NCBI GenBank assembly: GCA_937874965.1
Contig: CALNCD010000139.1
Coordinates: forward strand, 1-14,194
Source of the DNA: an uncultured Erysipelotrichaceae bacterium
GTDB taxonomy: Bacteria > Bacillota_I > Bacilli_A > Erysipelotrichales > Erysipelotrichaceae
DNA: 14,194 nucleotides
Direction: 5' to 3'
Shown piece by piece: positions 12,520 to 14,194 of this stretch. Both the position numbers and the translations under genes were made by a program. The first letter of the stretch is position 1. Each line of letters begins with the position of its first letter. The notes below the pieces were generated by a model. It saw only the letters and a program-made list of their open reading frames with translations. It did no database searches and was not told the origin of the DNA.

Positions 12520-14194
12520 ATGACTAAGAATAAGTATATGAAAGCACTGAGCCAGGATACATGTTGCTACGACATTGCCGCGTTTGCGCACGATCATGGT
12601 GTTGATATTCACACGCTGCCATTCAGTATCCGTATTCTTCTGGAGAATGCCTTGCGTCAATCGTCTCAGGAGAATCCAGCTGCCAATGCGCTGCGGATCC
12701 TGAACTGGCAAGCCAATACCGGAAAAGATATCGCATTTTATCCAGCCCGGATCTTGCTTCAGGACTATACAGGGGTTCCCTGCATTGTTGATCTGGCGTC
12801 CATGCGGGACGCTGCGCAGGCAATGGGTATTGATCCAGAGAAAATCAATCCGAAGATTCCGGTTGATCTGGTCATTGACCACTCGGTTCAGATTGATCAG
12901 TCATCGAGTGATTGGGCGATGTCGTATAATATCAAGAAAGAATTCGAACGGAATAAAGAACGGTATGAATTCCTGAAGTGGGCTCAGCTTTCCTTTGAGA
13001 ATGTCCGGGTTATTCCGCCTGATACCGGAATTATCCACCAGATAAATATTGAGTATCTTTCACCCGTCATTCAGAACGATGGCAAGACCCAGGTCTGTTA
13101 TCCTGACAGTGTTTTCGGAACAGACTCGCATACAACCATGATCAATGGATTAGGGGTTCTCGGCTGGGGTGTCGGAGGTATTGAGGCAGAGGCCTGCATG
13201 CTGGGCGAACCCTCTGTGTTCGCCGTACCGGAGGTTATTGGTGTTCATTTGATTCATCAGCTGCCGCCAGGTACAGTGGCAACCGATCTTGCCTTGAAAG
13301 TGACACAGGTTCTTCGCTCTGAGAATGTAGTGGGCAAGTTTGTTGAATATTATGGCGAGGGCTATCAGTCGCCTTCTTTGGCGGATCGCGCAACCTTATC
13401 AAATATGGCGCCTGAATATGGATCAACCTGCGGGTATTTTCCTCTGGATGCAGAAGCAATCGGTTATCTGCGGCTGACAGGACGAGATTCTGGCGATGTT
13501 GAACGGATTGAAACGTATGCACGTGGCAATGCTCTCTTCTATACAGAGGAGGATGAGTTATCGATTCAGTATACGAAACGGATTGAAATTGACCTGGCCT
13601 TAATTGAAACCAATCTTTCGGGTCCGAAGCGGCCGCAGGATCTGGTGCCTCTGTCCGCACTTTCTGATGCTTTTAAATCAGCAATTGTTCAGGAGGCCGG
13701 AAATCATGGTTTTGGGTTGCAGGCCGACGATATTGATGCGACCTATCCGTTTGTACTGGATGGCAGCGATGAGGTCCTTCATACGGGGGATATCCTGATT
13801 GCAGCAATAACCAGCTGTACGAATACATCTAATCCCTATGTGCTCATTGGAGCCGGGATTATGGCGCGTAATGCTGTGCAACGAGGGCTTTCTGTATCCC
13901 GGAAAGTGAAGACTTCCTTTGCGCCGGGATCTCAAGCGGTCACGAACTACTTGGAGAAGGCAGGATTAATGCCATATTTAAATACACTCGGATTCAATAT
14001 TGTCGCATATGGTTGTACAACCTGCATCGGTAATTCCGGACCTTTGAATCCTGCGATTGAAGACGCACTGAAAGCGTCGGAAATCGTTGCGGGGGCTGTC
14101 CTGAGCGGCAACCGTAATTTCGAGAGTAGAATTCATCCGCTAATCAAGGCAAACTACCTGGCTTCTCCTCTTCTGGTTATTGCCTTTGCGATTG
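12520..14194 (+). CDS. acnA: Aconitate hydratase (AcnA/CitB type), 3' end outside the window
   Basis: This is the first 558 residues of an aconitase that interconverts citrate and isocitrate through a [4Fe-4S] cluster; family members are about 900 long, so the swivelling C-terminal domain is cut off. The three cluster cysteines are present: Cys433 in TSCTNTSNP, and Cys499 and Cys502 in YGCTTCIGNSGP. DSHTTMINGLGVLGWGVGGI and the VIDHSVQID block are also typical. SGNRNFESRIHP has serine where glycine is usual. The reading frame is open to the edge. The start at 12520 has GAAGGG (12507-12512) 7 nt upstream and lies 18 nt after the citrate transporter, so imported citrate would feed directly into this reaction. 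AcnA/IRP-type enzymes can also bind RNA when the cluster is lost; nothing here tests that. Confidence 0.96.
   Translation, partial: MTKNKYMKALSQDTCCYDIAAFAHDHGVDIHTLPFSIRILLENALRQSSQENPAANALRILNWQANTGKDIAFYPARILLQDYTGVPCIVDLASMRDAAQAMGIDPEKINPKIPVDLVIDHSVQIDQSSSDWAMSYNIKKEFERNKERYEFLKWAQLSFENVRVIPPDTGIIHQINIEYLSPVIQNDGKTQVCYPDSVFGTDSHTTMINGLGVLGWGVGGIEAEACMLGEPSVFAVPEVIGVHLIHQLPPGTVATDLALKVTQVLRSENVVGKFVEYYGEGYQSPSLADRATLSNMAPEYGSTCGYFPLDAEAIGYLRLTGRDSGDVERIETYARGNALFYTEEDELSIQYTKRIEIDLALIETNLSGPKRPQDLVPLSALSDAFKSAIVQEAGNHGFGLQADDIDATYPFVLDGSDEVLHTGDILIAAITSCTNTSNPYVLIGAGIMARNAVQRGLSVSRKVKTSFAPGSQAVTNYLEKAGLMPYLNTLGFNIVAYGCTTCIGNSGPLNPAIEDALKASEIVAGAVLSGNRNFESRIHPLIKANYLASPLLVIAFAI

Noticed and set aside
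12493..12882. Minus-strand 129-codon frame opposite the aconitase start
   Set aside because: It is antisense to a clearly conserved coding region, and its product has no recognisable features. The same holds for the other long antisense frames in the tandem activase, its partner and the transporter.

Overview
The window looks like chromosomal DNA from an anaerobic or facultative member of the Bacillota. Supporting signs are strong purine-rich Shine-Dalgarno sites, sigma-A type promoters, a bacterial V-type ATPase operon, a DUF3784-type small membrane protein, an archerase-type 2-hydroxyacyl-CoA dehydratase system, and a CcpA-like cre site. The mix recalls gut Erysipelotrichia-like organisms, but no marker gene here fixes the taxon. 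I saw no transposase, integrase, phage gene or CRISPR array.

Layout. Positions 1-2598 hold the end of a V-type ATPase operon: the C-terminal part of catalytic subunit A, then complete B and D subunits, tightly coupled and followed by a hairpin. A new promoter near 2785 starts a probable four-gene unit (2831-8601). It encodes DNA-3-methyladenine glycosylase I (tag), a 993-residue protein with two activase ATPase domains and a DUF2229-type domain, a 423-residue HgdA/B-like partner overlapping it by 20 nt, and a NERD-HRDC protein. A well-formed promoter then drives tRNA-Asn(GTT) and tRNA-Glu(TTC), which end at a clear intrinsic terminator (8893-8922). On the minus strand lie three small membrane protein genes (8948-9915), each with its own Shine-Dalgarno site. 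A 65-codon plus-strand gene (10137-10334) shares a bidirectional terminator with a broken, minus-strand RraA-family gene (10418-10958).

From 11182 to the right edge runs a citrate-use operon: a CitMHS-family citrate transporter and, 18 nt later, an AcnA-type aconitase truncated by the window end. The 223-nt region between the RraA remnant and the transporter is rich in signals: a 15-bp sequence repeated with a 20-nt period, a cre-like site, an inverted repeat and an extended -10 promoter. Together these suggest catabolite-controlled and pathway-specific regulation of citrate uptake and its conversion to isocitrate.

The most interesting items are the split, uncharacterised archerase/dehydratase-like pair co-directional with a glycosylase and a NERD-HRDC nuclease-like protein; the dense control region ahead of the citrate genes; and the RraA-family gene, broken within its conserved core.
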